A stretch of DNA of 64,000 nucleotides, from assembly GCA_016292805.1 (NCBI GenBank), contig JAEDFM010000005.1, forward strand, positions 1 to 64,000. Reading direction: 5' to 3'. The stretch comes from Treponema sp. (lineage in GTDB: Bacteria > Spirochaetota > Spirochaetia > Treponematales > Treponemataceae). Of the stretch, positions 43,758-53,104 are shown in pieces. Made by a program: the position numbers and the translations under genes. Every line of letters starts with the position of its first letter. Position 1 is the stretch's first letter. Below the pieces are notes generated by a model, which was not told where the DNA came from, searched no databases, and saw nothing but the letters and a program-made list of their open reading frames with translations.

Positions 43758-43997
43758 ACATTTTAAAAATTCCGTGGTGCAGGTACTCTTGCAAGATGTG
43801 ATAATTTGGAATAGGAAACTACAAGGTTTTTTTATTCCCTTTTTTCATTAAATCAGCTATTATTATTCATCGTTTCGCAACTCCGTCGGTGCTCTGTGAT
43901 TCGAAATATGCTAAAGCAAATTAATGTGCCAAAATAATTAATTTGCCAAATATTGGGGATTAACCACAAAAAATAATTAAGCTTTGGGGGTTTTCAA

Positions 43998-45047
43998 TTG
44001 AAAAACTTCACTAAAATTCTTGGAGCTGTTGTTCTTACAGCTTCTCTCTTTTCTATTTCTGCCTGCAAAAAAGATAATGGCAGAACTCTCTATCTTTACA
44101 ACTGGACTTACTACACTCCAGACGAAGTAATCAAAAAATTTGAACAGGAATTTGACTGTAAGGTTAAATTGGACTGTTATTCAACTTGTGACGAAATGTA
44201 TGCAAAACTTCGTGCAGGTGCTAAAGGTTACGACATTGTAATTCCATCAAATGACTTTGTTTCAATCATGTTAAAACAGGGAATGATTCGCGAACTTGAT
44301 CAGAGCAAGTTTACAAACCGGGAAAAAATCAATCCAGTTATTTCTGAAAAAATTGATTTTGACCCAGAAATGAAATATTGTGTTCCTTATGCTTTAAGTG
44401 CAACTGGTGTCATGGTAAATAAAACAAAGGTTACAAATCCAGATTATGAACGCAGCTATGCAATTTTTGCTGATCCACAGTTTGCTAACCATGCAACAAT
44501 GATGGACGAAATGCGTGAAGTTATTGGTTGTGCTTTGGTAAACAAGGGTTACAATTTAAACAGTGTAAATGATAAGGAACTTAAAGAGGCTGCAGAAATG
44601 GTTTCTAAAGAATGGAAACCAAATCTTGTTAAATTCGATGCAGAAGGATTTGGAAAAAGCTTTGCAACAGGCGATTTCTGGTTGTGCCAGGGATATCCTG
44701 AAATTGTTTTTGGTGAAGTAGATCCAAGCCGCTGGGAAGATACAATTGATTTCTTTATTCCTCCAGAAGGTGGCCCGGCAACTTTGGACTGTATGGTAAT
44801 TCTTAAGGATGCACCACATTACGATTTGGCAAACGAATTCATAAACTTTATTCATCGTCCAGAAAACTACGCAATCTTTATTGATACTTTCCGTTATCCA
44901 TGTGTAGTTAATCTTGAAGCTTTACAGTACACAAAAGAGCCTTCAATGTATCCTGCAGAACAGGCTTACAATTGTACTCTAAAGGCTGATCTTGGCGAAA
45001 ACCTTGATAAATACCACGAACTGTGGCAGGAAATTCGTTTCAATTAA
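43998..45047 (+). CDS. PotD-like spermidine/putrescine-binding lipoprotein
   Basis: 349 residues. Signal peptide ending SLFSISAC with the lipid Cys. The mature protein begins with TLYLYNWTYYTPDEVIKKFE, the typical PotD opening, and has YDIVIPSNDFV and VPYALSATGVMVN. It should bind polyamines for an ABC importer, but no potABC genes are in the window. The start is TTG at 43998 with GGGGG at 43986-43990; no ATG is available. The upstream 240 bp (43758-43997) hold no gene that can be supported. Confidence 0.88.
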   Translation: MKNFTKILGAVVLTASLFSISACKKDNGRTLYLYNWTYYTPDEVIKKFEQEFDCKVKLDCYSTCDEMYAKLRAGAKGYDIVIPSNDFVSIMLKQGMIRELDQSKFTNREKINPVISEKIDFDPEMKYCVPYALSATGVMVNKTKVTNPDYERSYAIFADPQFANHATMMDEMREVIGCALVNKGYNLNSVNDKELKEAAEMVSKEWKPNLVKFDAEGFGKSFATGDFWLCQGYPEIVFGEVDPSRWEDTIDFFIPPEGGPATLDCMVILKDAPHYDLANEFINFIHRPENYAIFIDTFRYPCVVNLEALQYTKEPSMYPAEQAYNCTLKADLGENLDKYHELWQEIRFN

Positions 45048-45081
45048 TCATTTATTGCAATTGAAATAGATTTTAAAAACA

Positions 45082-45119
45082 AAAAAGCGAAGCAGACCGG
45101 TGTGTTGCTTCGCTTTTTT
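45082..45119. terminator. Bidirectional terminator
   Basis: AAAAAAGCGAAGCA and TGCTTCGCTTTTTT form a 14-bp stem with A-run and T-run on either side, between the convergent potD-like and ABC permease genes. Confidence 0.92.
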
Positions 45120-45139
45120 GTTTTATAGGGCACTATTTC

Positions 45140-45967
45140 CTATTCCAGATTGAGCCTGAATTTTAAGATAGCCCAGCTGGAAGTAAAGAAAGCAGCTACA
45201 AAGAAAAGATTAAACAAAATGTAAGTCCATGCGAAGCTTGTAAAGTTATGTGGCTCAACTGCATTAAAAATGAGTCCACTGAACTTACTGTAAATAAATA
45301 CCAAAATTACAATTGCAAGAATTATTGCGGGAGTTTTATTTCGTCCAAAAAAATGACCGATGCTGTTTATCACAAAAACAAAGGATATATAAAGACTGTC
45401 TAAAACCAATACAATAATTGAAGTCAAAATGATTTTTGAAGCTGGGTTTGTAAGTCCGGTCTCTGAACCATTAGTTATAAATTCTTCTTTTAATCTTCGC
45501 ATAAAATCAAGAGACCAGTCGGAAGAAAGATCTTTACGGAAAGCAAGATAAAAAGCCAGAAGTGTAAGTAAATTACAGCAAATGAACCAGAATAAATCAA
45601 TTAAGAAGTGTCCCCAAAGGTGTTCGCCGATTGTAACTGGTAAGGAATGATTTAAATAGGCTTCATCACCTAACATACTCTGTTTGTAGCGTTTTGTAAG
45701 AATAATGATTGTTACAACAAAAGCTGCTACATAGAAAATAAAAAAGAAGAATCCTAAAACAAATGATGCTATGCCTGTGGACTGAGAATACACCTGGTAG
45801 GAGCCTTCTGCAGCTTTTACAGAAACCAAAGTCTTAGAAAAAAGACCACGCAAAATTGAAAGAATAAGCAATACTGCATAAACCGGAATAAAGGTTCTGG
45901 CAGAATACTGAAAATCATATTTAATTACATTCCATATTTTTGGGAATGGGTTACGAGCTTTTAACAT
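45140..45967 (-). CDS. ABC-2 type exporter permease
   Basis: 275 residues with about six membrane helices (at roughly 22-45, 68-95, 120-145, 180-205, 218-238 and 245-270). The N-terminal KYDFQYSARTFIPVY is typical of ABC-2 permeases. Start overlaps the end of the ATPase gene by 7 bases. The substrate is unknown. Confidence 0.8.
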   Translation of the reverse strand: MLKARNPFPKIWNVIKYDFQYSARTFIPVYAVLLILSILRGLFSKTLVSVKAAEGSYQVYSQSTGIASFVLGFFFFIFYVAAFVVTIIILTKRYKQSMLGDEAYLNHSLPVTIGEHLWGHFLIDLFWFICCNLLTLLAFYLAFRKDLSSDWSLDFMRRLKEEFITNGSETGLTNPASKIILTSIIVLVLDSLYISFVFVINSIGHFFGRNKTPAIILAIVILVFIYSKFSGLIFNAVEPHNFTSFAWTYILFNLFFVAAFFTSSWAILKFRLNLE

Positions 45968-46659
45968 TTGAATTCCTCCCTGAAAAGTTCATCAATAGTC
46001 ATACCTGTTTCTGCACGAATCTGTTCAGCATTGCCATTACGGATAATCTTTCCCTTTTTAATGAAAACAATGTGATTCAAAATGCTTTCAACATCTGCAA
46101 TAAGATGAGTAGATATAACAATTGTTGCTTCTGGATTATAGTTACCAAGAATTGTATTAAGAATGTAATCTCTGGCGGCAGGATCAACTCCTCCAATAGG
46201 TTCATCAAGAAGATAAAGTGGAACATCACGGCTCATTGTAATAATAAGCTGAACCTTTTCTTTATTACCTTTAGACATAGATTTAATGCGTTCTTTAGGA
46301 TTTAAGCCAAGTCGTTCAATCATATCTAAAGCTTTTGTTCTGTTAAAGTTAGTATAGAAATCTTCCATCATCTTCATAAGATTGTTTAAAGTCATCCAAT
46401 CGTTGATGTAGATTTTATCTGGCTGGTAAGCAATTAAGTCCTTTGCTTTGGCACCAGGTTTTAATCCGCAGACAGAAATTTCTCCCCTATTTTTTGTAAG
46501 AAGTCCGGCTGCCAGTTTAAGCATTGTGGTTTTGCCGCTTCCGTTTGGGCCTAAAAGTCCAACAATGGATCCTTTGGGAAGTGCAAGGTCAATGTTATCA
46601 AGAGCAACTTTAGCTCCGTATTTTTTTGTGACCCCTTTGTATTCAAGAACGTTTTCCAT
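45961..46659 (-). CDS. ABC transporter ATP-binding protein
   Basis: 232 residues. Walker A GPNGSGKTTMLK near residue 36, signature MSKGNKEKVQLIITM and Walker B LYLLDEPIGGVDP. The 'SK-G-N' signature is common in ABC-2/YtrB-like exporters. It is paired with the overlapping permease gene and starts 8 bases after the MsbA-like gene. Confidence 0.9.
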   Translation of the reverse strand: MENVLEYKGVTKKYGAKVALDNIDLALPKGSIVGLLGPNGSGKTTMLKLAAGLLTKNRGEISVCGLKPGAKAKDLIAYQPDKIYINDWMTLNNLMKMMEDFYTNFNRTKALDMIERLGLNPKERIKSMSKGNKEKVQLIITMSRDVPLYLLDEPIGGVDPAARDYILNTILGNYNPEATIVISTHLIADVESILNHIVFIKKGKIIRNGNAEQIRAETGMTIDELFREEFKC

Positions 46660-46667
46660 TATTCCTC

Positions 46668-48404
46668 CTATTTTAAGTTTTCCTGAGCTTCGTGTAATTT
46701 ATAATATTCACCCTTACGAGCCATTAATTCCTGGTGGGTTCCAGTTTCTGCAATTCCTTTGTCATTCACAACAGCAATGCAATCTGCATTTTTAATTGTT
46801 GAAAGACGGTGAGCAATTACAAGAGTGGTTCGTCCTTTAGAAAGCTCATCAAAAGCTTTTTGTATTTTTATTTCTGTAGCAGTATCAAGTGCAGAAGTTG
46901 CTTCATCAAGAATTAAGATTGGTGGATTTTTGAGGAAACATCTTGCAATGCTTACCCTTTGTTTTTGACCTCCACTTAATTTAATACCACGCTCGCCAAC
47001 TATAGTATCGTATCCATTTGGCATATTCATAATGTCATCATGAATTTCTGCTCGTTTAGCTGCCATTTGAATTTCTTCATCACTGGCATTTGGTTTTCCG
47101 TAAGCAATATTTTCCTTAACAGTTCCTGCAAAAAGGAAAACATCCTGCTGTACAATTCCAATCTGTTTACGCAATGAAGAAACTTTAATTTTCTGTAAAT
47201 CAATTCCATCAAGAAAAATTTTACCATTAGAAATCTGGTAAAAACGAGGAATAAGATTACAGATTGTTGTTTTTCCTCCGCCACTGGCTCCAACTAAAGC
47301 AAATTTTTCTCCAGCTCTAATTACAAGATTAATATTTTGCAAAACTGGAAAATCTTTGTTGTAAGCAAAATCTACGTTTTCAAAAGTAATGTTACCACGG
47401 GCACATAAAAGTTCTACGGCATCAGGTGAATCGTGGACCTGTGTGTCTGTTCGCATTAATTCCAAAAATCGCTGGAAACCGGCCATACCTGTTGCAAACT
47501 GTTCAACAAAGTTTGTCAGCTTTCTGACAGGTTGAGTAAAAGTTGCAATAAAAAGATTTGCTGCAACCAGGTCACTCAACTTCATACGGTTCTGCATTAT
47601 GAACCAGCCTCCACACAATAAAACGAGCAGGCTCAGCAAATTGTTACAGAATTCAATATTTGAATGAAAGTTAGCCATGTATTTAAATCTGGATTGTTTA
47701 GCCTTACTATAGGCCACATTATTTTTTGCAAAGTTTTCTTTTTCGTAGTCTTCATTATTAAATCCCTGAGTTACTCTAATTCCAGAAATAGATGATTCAA
47801 GATTTGCATTAATTTCAGCTGTCTTTTCTTTAACAGTTTTTGATGTAAGGGAGAGCATTCGTCTGGAAAGAATTACAATTCCTAAAAGAATAGGAAATGC
47901 AATAATAACAATTAAAGCAAGCTCCCATCTTATTTTTAAAAGAAGAATAAAAGAGCCTGCAAGTGTCAGAACAGCGATTGAAAAATCTTCTGGCCCGTGA
48001 TGAGCAAGTTCTGTAATTTCAAAAAGATCAGTTGTTGCCCGGCTCATTATTTTTCCTGTACGGTTCTGGTCAAAAAAGGTAAAGCTTTGTTTTTCTAAAT
48101 GGTCAAAAACATCACGACGCATATCCTGTTCAACACGAACACCAAAAACATGTCCCCAGTAATTTACGAACCAGTTACACAGCCAGCGTAATCCATATCC
48201 TGCAAGAAGTACTCCAATTAAAATCAAAAACATTTTCAGGTTATGATTTGGAATAAGTGAATCCAATGCATAGCGGGTAAACATTGGGAACGCAACATCA
48301 ATTGCAGCAATAATGAATGCGCAGGTCATATCAAAAGTAAAAAGCTTTAGATGTGGTTTATAATAACTAAAGAATATTTTAAAAGAGTTTTGATTGAAAT
48401 CCAT
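46668..48404 (-). CDS. MsbA-like ABC exporter (fused membrane and ATPase domains)
   Basis: 578 residues. Six membrane helices occupy residues 1-320. The ATPase domain has GASGGGKTTICNL near 370, signature LSGGQKQRVSIARCF near 475 and ILDEATSALD. It works as a homo- or heterodimer exporting lipids or drugs. With the two downstream genes it forms a three-gene minus-strand operon. Confidence 0.92.
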   Translation of the reverse strand: MDFNQNSFKIFFSYYKPHLKLFTFDMTCAFIIAAIDVAFPMFTRYALDSLIPNHNLKMFLILIGVLLAGYGLRWLCNWFVNYWGHVFGVRVEQDMRRDVFDHLEKQSFTFFDQNRTGKIMSRATTDLFEITELAHHGPEDFSIAVLTLAGSFILLLKIRWELALIVIIAFPILLGIVILSRRMLSLTSKTVKEKTAEINANLESSISGIRVTQGFNNEDYEKENFAKNNVAYSKAKQSRFKYMANFHSNIEFCNNLLSLLVLLCGGWFIMQNRMKLSDLVAANLFIATFTQPVRKLTNFVEQFATGMAGFQRFLELMRTDTQVHDSPDAVELLCARGNITFENVDFAYNKDFPVLQNINLVIRAGEKFALVGASGGGKTTICNLIPRFYQISNGKIFLDGIDLQKIKVSSLRKQIGIVQQDVFLFAGTVKENIAYGKPNASDEEIQMAAKRAEIHDDIMNMPNGYDTIVGERGIKLSGGQKQRVSIARCFLKNPPILILDEATSALDTATEIKIQKAFDELSKGRTTLVIAHRLSTIKNADCIAVVNDKGIAETGTHQELMARKGEYYKLHEAQENLK

Positions 48405-48478
48405 AGGCTTAGTATAGCAAAGGTGAGAAAAAGATTCTTGATTATGGTAGAATTAGGTGGAAAAAGAAATCTGTTGCA

Positions 48479-48694
48479 TTGAGAAAAGAAATTAAAAATA
48501 TTCAGAAAATGGCAGATGAAATTGCGTCATTAATCCCTTATAATGAAGAGATAGTGCCTGGTATTGGAAGGTTCGGTTGGAACGGTCTTACAGGTTATAC
48601 AAAAAGAACAATATATCAAAGTAAAATAGATTATTTTATTGACTGGTGCACCAAACGCTACGAATGGATGAACACTGCAATGAAGGATTTATAG
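48479..48694 (+). CDS. Short protein or C-terminal gene fragment, possibly CotH-like
   Basis: 71 codons from a TTG without a convincing ribosome site; an internal ATG at 48509 is the alternative. The end 'KIDYFIDWCTKRYEWMNTAM' resembles the last helix of CotH-type kinases, which usually read ...W...R.WMD. It may therefore be the tail of a deleted gene. It lies 10 bases before the pyrK-pyrD fusion gene. Confidence 0.4.
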   Translation: MRKEIKNIQKMADEIASLIPYNEEIVPGIGRFGWNGLTGYTKRTIYQSKIDYFIDWCTKRYEWMNTAMKDL

Positions 48695-48704
48695 GAGAAA
48701 TAGA

Positions 48705-50498
48705 ATGTTTAAAGATTGTCAGGGAAAAGAATATCCAGTTTATGCAAAAGGTTTTGTTTCTGGGTGTAAAGCAGTAAGTGGAGCTGAACCTTTTGGAAGC
48801 GTTTATCTGTTAAGTATTGTTGCAGATGTAATGCCTGAACCTGGTCAGTTTTTTATGATTCATCCTGAGCGAAGTAATGTAATTTTAAGCAGACCTATTT
48901 CTGTTTATCATGTTGATAAAAGCTTTTTTGGCGAAACAGAAATCCAGTTCCTTATTCTTGTAAAGGGAAAGGGTACACAGGAGCTTTGTGCATTACAGGA
49001 TGGAGATAAGGTAAATCTTCTTGGTCCATGTGGAAACTGCTGGCCTGTAGAAAATATTAGTGCTGATAAAAAAGTATTAATTGTTGGTGGTGGAATTGGT
49101 GTTGCTCCAGTTGCAGGACTTGCGGAATCTTTAGCTGAGGGTTCTTACGATTTTTATGCATCATTTAAATCTGGTTCTTATGGCTTGGATAACATTAAAC
49201 CAAATAAACTTGTAATTACTACTGATGATGGATCTGTAGGTGTACACGGAATGCTTCCAGTTGCCCTTACCGAAGAAGCAGTTCGTCAGGGAAATTATTC
49301 TGCAGTTTATGCCTGTGGTCCAACACCTATGCTTGCATATGTAAAGCAGATTGCAGAAAAAGCAGGTGTTCAGTGCTGGCTTAGTATGGAAGCCCGTATG
49401 GCTTGTGGTGCAGGCGTTTGTCTTGGTTGTACTATTGATACAACAGAAGGTAAAAAACGCTGCTGTAAGGATGGTCCTGTTTTTGACAGCCGCATTCTTC
49501 CATTTGAAAAGCCTGCAGATTCAGTTGCAGGAATTAAGGTTCAGCCTCGTCGCGAACCTTTGGCAGGGAATCCAGATTTAAGCGTTGATATTGCTGGAGT
49601 TCATTTTAATAATCCTGTAATTGGATGTTCAGGAACCTTTGGTTTTGGCACAGAATATACAACAATATTTGATGTAAATCGTCTTGGTGGAATTGCATCA
49701 AAAGGTTTAACTTTGGAACCTCGTCAGGGAAATAATGGTATTCGTGTTTGGGAAACTCCAAGCGGACTTATGAATTCAATTGGTTTGCAGAATCCTGGAA
49801 TTCCCCATTTTATAGAAAACGAACTTCCAGAAATGATGAAGTTCAAATCTGTTGCAATTGCAAATCTTTCTGGTTCAACAATGGAAACATATGTAGAAGG
49901 TGCTAAGCTTCTGGATAAAACTGATGTTCCAATGATTGAATTGAATATTTCTTGTCCTAATGTAAAGGCCGGTGGTGCTGCCTGGGGTATGACTTGTACT
50001 GCTGCCAGTGATGTTGTAAAAGCGGTTCGTGCAGTAACTAAAAAACCATTGGTTGTAAAGCTTACTCCACAGTCTTTGGAATTGAATAAAGTTGCACTGG
50101 CATGTATTGAAGCCGGCGCAGATGGAATTAGTTTGTGTAACTCTTTCCAGGGTATTGCCGTTGATATTGAAAGGGGAGTGCCAGTATTTGAAAACTTGAA
50201 GGCTGGTGTTGGTGGACCTGCTGTTCGTCCAATTGCAGTGCGTCTTGTTTATGAACTGGTAGAAGCAATCAATACTTTGCCAGAAGAAAAACGGGTTCCT
50301 GTAATTGCTATTGGTGGAATTGCTACATGGGAAGATGCAGTTGAGTTCATTATGGCTGGTGCTACAGCTGTAGAAGTTGGAACTGCAACCTTTGCTAATC
50401 CTTTGGCAATGATAGAGATTATTGATGGTCTTGGTGAGTTTATGAAACGCAAAGGTTATGCTACACTTGCCGATTTCCGTGGAATTATTCAAAAATAA
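48705..50498 (+). CDS. PyrK-PyrD fusion, dihydroorotate dehydrogenase (class 1B)
   Basis: 597 residues. Residues 1-270 are PyrK: an FAD/NAD domain with PGQFFMIH, SRPISVY, VGGGIGVAPV and a [2Fe-2S] site in MACGAGVCLGC...KRCC near 230-252. Residues 290-597 are PyrD type 1B: GCSGTFGFGTEY, SIGLQNPGI, NISCPNVKAGG with the catalytic Cys, KLTPQ and IGGIATWEDA. In most bacteria these are two genes forming a heterotetramer; here one polypeptide oxidises dihydroorotate to orotate with electrons going to NAD. AGGAG supports the ATG. It has no pyrimidine-gene neighbours. Confidence 0.93.
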   Translation: MFKDCQGKEYPVYAKGFVSGCKAVSGAEPFGSVYLLSIVADVMPEPGQFFMIHPERSNVILSRPISVYHVDKSFFGETEIQFLILVKGKGTQELCALQDGDKVNLLGPCGNCWPVENISADKKVLIVGGGIGVAPVAGLAESLAEGSYDFYASFKSGSYGLDNIKPNKLVITTDDGSVGVHGMLPVALTEEAVRQGNYSAVYACGPTPMLAYVKQIAEKAGVQCWLSMEARMACGAGVCLGCTIDTTEGKKRCCKDGPVFDSRILPFEKPADSVAGIKVQPRREPLAGNPDLSVDIAGVHFNNPVIGCSGTFGFGTEYTTIFDVNRLGGIASKGLTLEPRQGNNGIRVWETPSGLMNSIGLQNPGIPHFIENELPEMMKFKSVAIANLSGSTMETYVEGAKLLDKTDVPMIELNISCPNVKAGGAAWGMTCTAASDVVKAVRAVTKKPLVVKLTPQSLELNKVALACIEAGADGISLCNSFQGIAVDIERGVPVFENLKAGVGGPAVRPIAVRLVYELVEAINTLPEEKRVPVIAIGGIATWEDAVEFIMAGATAVEVGTATFANPLAMIEIIDGLGEFMKRKGYATLADFRGIIQK

Positions 50499-50543
50499 TT
50501 ATAATAGTAGTATTATTAACATATATTACTGTGGGGGTATTTT

Positions 50544-51773
50544 ATGAAAAAATTAGTTCTTGTGCTTACATCATTATTTTTTGGTTTCTCATTGTTTGCA
50601 GCACCATTAAATATTTCAGATGCTGATTATCAGAAAATGATGGATAAATCTCTTACTTCTATGGGAAACAATTATCGCATTAAGAAAGTGATTGAAAAGA
50701 TGCGTAAAGGGGAAGATGTTTATGTTGCTGCCCTTGGCGGTTCTGTAACTGAAGGTCAGGGACCAGAAAGCTTTAGAGATGGTTACGCTTATAAGTTCAA
50801 CAAAAAAATGGCAGATGCATTTGCTTTGCGCCGCGAAAAAATTTATTTCGTTAATGCAGGTTTGTGTGGGACTAACTCTCCATTAGGATTAATCAGATAT
50901 CAAAAAGATGTTGTTGAGCCAAATAATCATACACCTGATCTTCTTCTTATTGAATATGCAGTAAATGATATTGAAGAACCTACTAAGCAGCGTGCCTTTG
51001 AAGCATTAATTCACGATGCATTAACAGCAAGTCCAGACACTGCTATCATCGTTGTTTACTCTGCAGCTCTTTATCCTAAAACACAGAAGGTTATGATGCC
51101 GATTGCTGATTACTATGGAGTACAGCAGGTTAGTCCTTCTGATGCATACGATTTAGGTGTAGCAAAGGGTCTATTAAAATATACAGATTATTTTAAGGAT
51201 GTTGTTCATCCAATTGCCACTGGTCATGAAATTATGGCTGATTGTATTACAAATCTTATGGTTAAGATTGACGAAGCTCCACTTGATGCAAAAATGGAAA
51301 TTCCAACAAAAGCATTAAAAAGTCCTGATTTCTTTGGATTTAAGGCAATTACTGGTAATTCTGATGATGTAAAAATTGTTGCCGGTAGCTTTACAGGTAA
51401 TGATCCTAATACACAGACTTTGCTTAAAAATGGAAAACCAAACTTCCCACAGAACTGGTACCATTCTGCAAAGAGTGGTACAGACAGCATGTATATTGAA
51501 GTTGAATGTAAAAACTTCCTTCTTACATATAAAGAGCAGGGTTCATGGCTCAGCGAAAAATTTGGTAAAGTTGAAATCTATGTTGATGGAAAAAAATTTG
51601 CAGATAAAGGTTCTACACTGTTTGATGGTGGAAAAGCTAATGGCTGGAACAACTGTGTAACTCTTATGCTTATTGATAAACCAACAGTGGAAAAACATTC
51701 AATCGAAATTAAAATGGCTAAAGGCTTTGAAAAGAAAGGCTTTACAATTGTTACAATGGGCTATTCAAAATGA
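50544..51773 (+). CDS. Secreted SGNH/GDSL-family hydrolase
   Basis: 409 residues with a signal peptide (MKKLVLVLTSLFFGFSLFAA). SGNH blocks are GGSVTEG near residue 72 (Ser), a Gly in AGLCGTNSP, Asn in EYAVNDIEEP and DVVHPIATGHE (Asp-His). A C-terminal beta domain (about 255-409) follows. Deacetylation of polysaccharide is the likely role. GGGGG lies before the ATG. The stop overlaps the argA start as ATGA. Confidence 0.85.
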   Translation: MKKLVLVLTSLFFGFSLFAAPLNISDADYQKMMDKSLTSMGNNYRIKKVIEKMRKGEDVYVAALGGSVTEGQGPESFRDGYAYKFNKKMADAFALRREKIYFVNAGLCGTNSPLGLIRYQKDVVEPNNHTPDLLLIEYAVNDIEEPTKQRAFEALIHDALTASPDTAIIVVYSAALYPKTQKVMMPIADYYGVQQVSPSDAYDLGVAKGLLKYTDYFKDVVHPIATGHEIMADCITNLMVKIDEAPLDAKMEIPTKALKSPDFFGFKAITGNSDDVKIVAGSFTGNDPNTQTLLKNGKPNFPQNWYHSAKSGTDSMYIEVECKNFLLTYKEQGSWLSEKFGKVEIYVDGKKFADKGSTLFDGGKANGWNNCVTLMLIDKPTVEKHSIEIKMAKGFEKKGFTIVTMGYSK

Positions 51774-53041
51774 AAGCAGAAGACATTAGAGATGTAATTC
51801 GCTACTTGCAGAAATTTAAGAATGCAGTAGTGGTTATTTATCTTGATGATAAAACAATTCAGTCACCTCTTTATTCAAGTCATATTCGTGATATTGCTTT
51901 AATGCATTCTGCAGGACTTAAGGTTGTAATTATTCCAGGCGCCCGTTCCCGAATTGATGAAATTCTTACAGACGCAAAATTGACCTGGACCTACAACAAC
52001 AATTGCCGCGTAACAACAGAGGAAGCAATGCCTTTAATTAAAATGGCCGCTTTTGATGTTTCTAATACAGTTATGACCAGCCTTGCAGCAAATAACATTA
52101 CAGCAACAATAGGTAACTGGGTTCGTTCCCGTGCCAAAGGGATTGTAAATGGTTTTGATTATGGTACAGCAGGCGAAATTGATAAGCTTCAGACCGATGC
52201 CATAAAGAGTGTTTTAGATAACAGTTTTATTCCAATCTTCCCTTGTATTGGCTGGAATTCAGTTGGTCATCCATATAATATTTCCTCTGTAACTTTGGCT
52301 CAGCAGGTTGCAATTGAGCTTAAAGCAGATAAACTTTTCTTTGTAATGCAGGATGCTGAAAATATAGTACTTAATAATCAAATTGTTCCTGCTATGAATC
52401 TGGAAGAAGTTGATGACTTTATTAAAGCATTTGATTCTTCGGTTCTTGCTTCAAGTACAACTAATCTTTTAAAGCTTTCTAAGGAAGCCTGCCAGAAAGG
52501 AGTTGTTCGCTCCCATATTGTAGACGGAAAACTTGATGGCGTTCTTCTTTCTGAAATTTTCAGTAACCTGGGATCTGGAACTATGATTTATACTTCTAAC
52601 TACGGTAAGATTCGTCAGATGGAACAGACAGATATTCCAGCTGTTCTTAGCCTCATTCGTCCATTTGTGGAAAGCGGAAAACTTTTGCCACGGACAGAAG
52701 CTCAGCTTGCTGATGAATGCAGCGATTTTGTAGTTTACGAAATTGATGGTGCCATTCACGCCTGTGCTGCTTTGCATATTTATGAAGACAAGCAGGCAGA
52801 AATTGCAGCTGTTGCAGTTGATGAAAATTATGCACACATGGGAATTGGTCCAAAGGTTATAAATCACCTTATTGATAAGTCAAAGGAAATAAAGGCCTCT
52901 TCTGTTTTTATTCTTACAACTCAAGCTGCAGACTGGTTTGAAAAATTAGGATTCACTCCAGACTCAGTTGATTCTCTCCCTGCAAAACGCAAAGCAATGT
53001 GGAATCCAGAGCGTAATTCTAAGGTTTACAGATTAAAATAA
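51770..53041 (+). CDS. argA: Amino-acid N-acetyltransferase (N-acetylglutamate synthase)
   Basis: 423 residues. An amino-acid-kinase domain (about 15-275) with FKNAVVVIYLDDKTI and VVIIPGARSRIDEIL precedes a GNAT domain (about 285-423) with AAVAVDENYAHMGIGPKVI. This matches the classic ArgA. It acetylates glutamate to start arginine synthesis and is usually inhibited by arginine. It is translationally coupled to the upstream esterase gene; no other arginine gene is near. Confidence 0.88.
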   Translation: MKAEDIRDVIRYLQKFKNAVVVIYLDDKTIQSPLYSSHIRDIALMHSAGLKVVIIPGARSRIDEILTDAKLTWTYNNNCRVTTEEAMPLIKMAAFDVSNTVMTSLAANNITATIGNWVRSRAKGIVNGFDYGTAGEIDKLQTDAIKSVLDNSFIPIFPCIGWNSVGHPYNISSVTLAQQVAIELKADKLFFVMQDAENIVLNNQIVPAMNLEEVDDFIKAFDSSVLASSTTNLLKLSKEACQKGVVRSHIVDGKLDGVLLSEIFSNLGSGTMIYTSNYGKIRQMEQTDIPAVLSLIRPFVESGKLLPRTEAQLADECSDFVVYEIDGAIHACAALHIYEDKQAEIAAVAVDENYAHMGIGPKVINHLIDKSKEIKASSVFILTTQAADWFEKLGFTPDSVDSLPAKRKAMWNPERNSKVYRLK

Positions 53042-53048
53042 AAGGGCT

Positions 53049-53070
53049 CCTGGAATTAGTTCAGGATGAC
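53049..53070. repeat. Partial palindromic repeat
   Basis: CCTGGAA-TTAG-TTCAGG followed by ATGAC; its right half matches the repeat at 41614-41640. Confidence 0.6.
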
Positions 53071-53104
53071 GCTGGAACTTCAATTTAGGATGTGACGGAA
53101 ATAT

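Noticed and set aside
43758..43997. Possible RNA gene or small ORF before the potD-like gene
   Set aside because: No tRNA-like T-loop, no ribosome-site-led ORF and no clear terminator hairpin was found.
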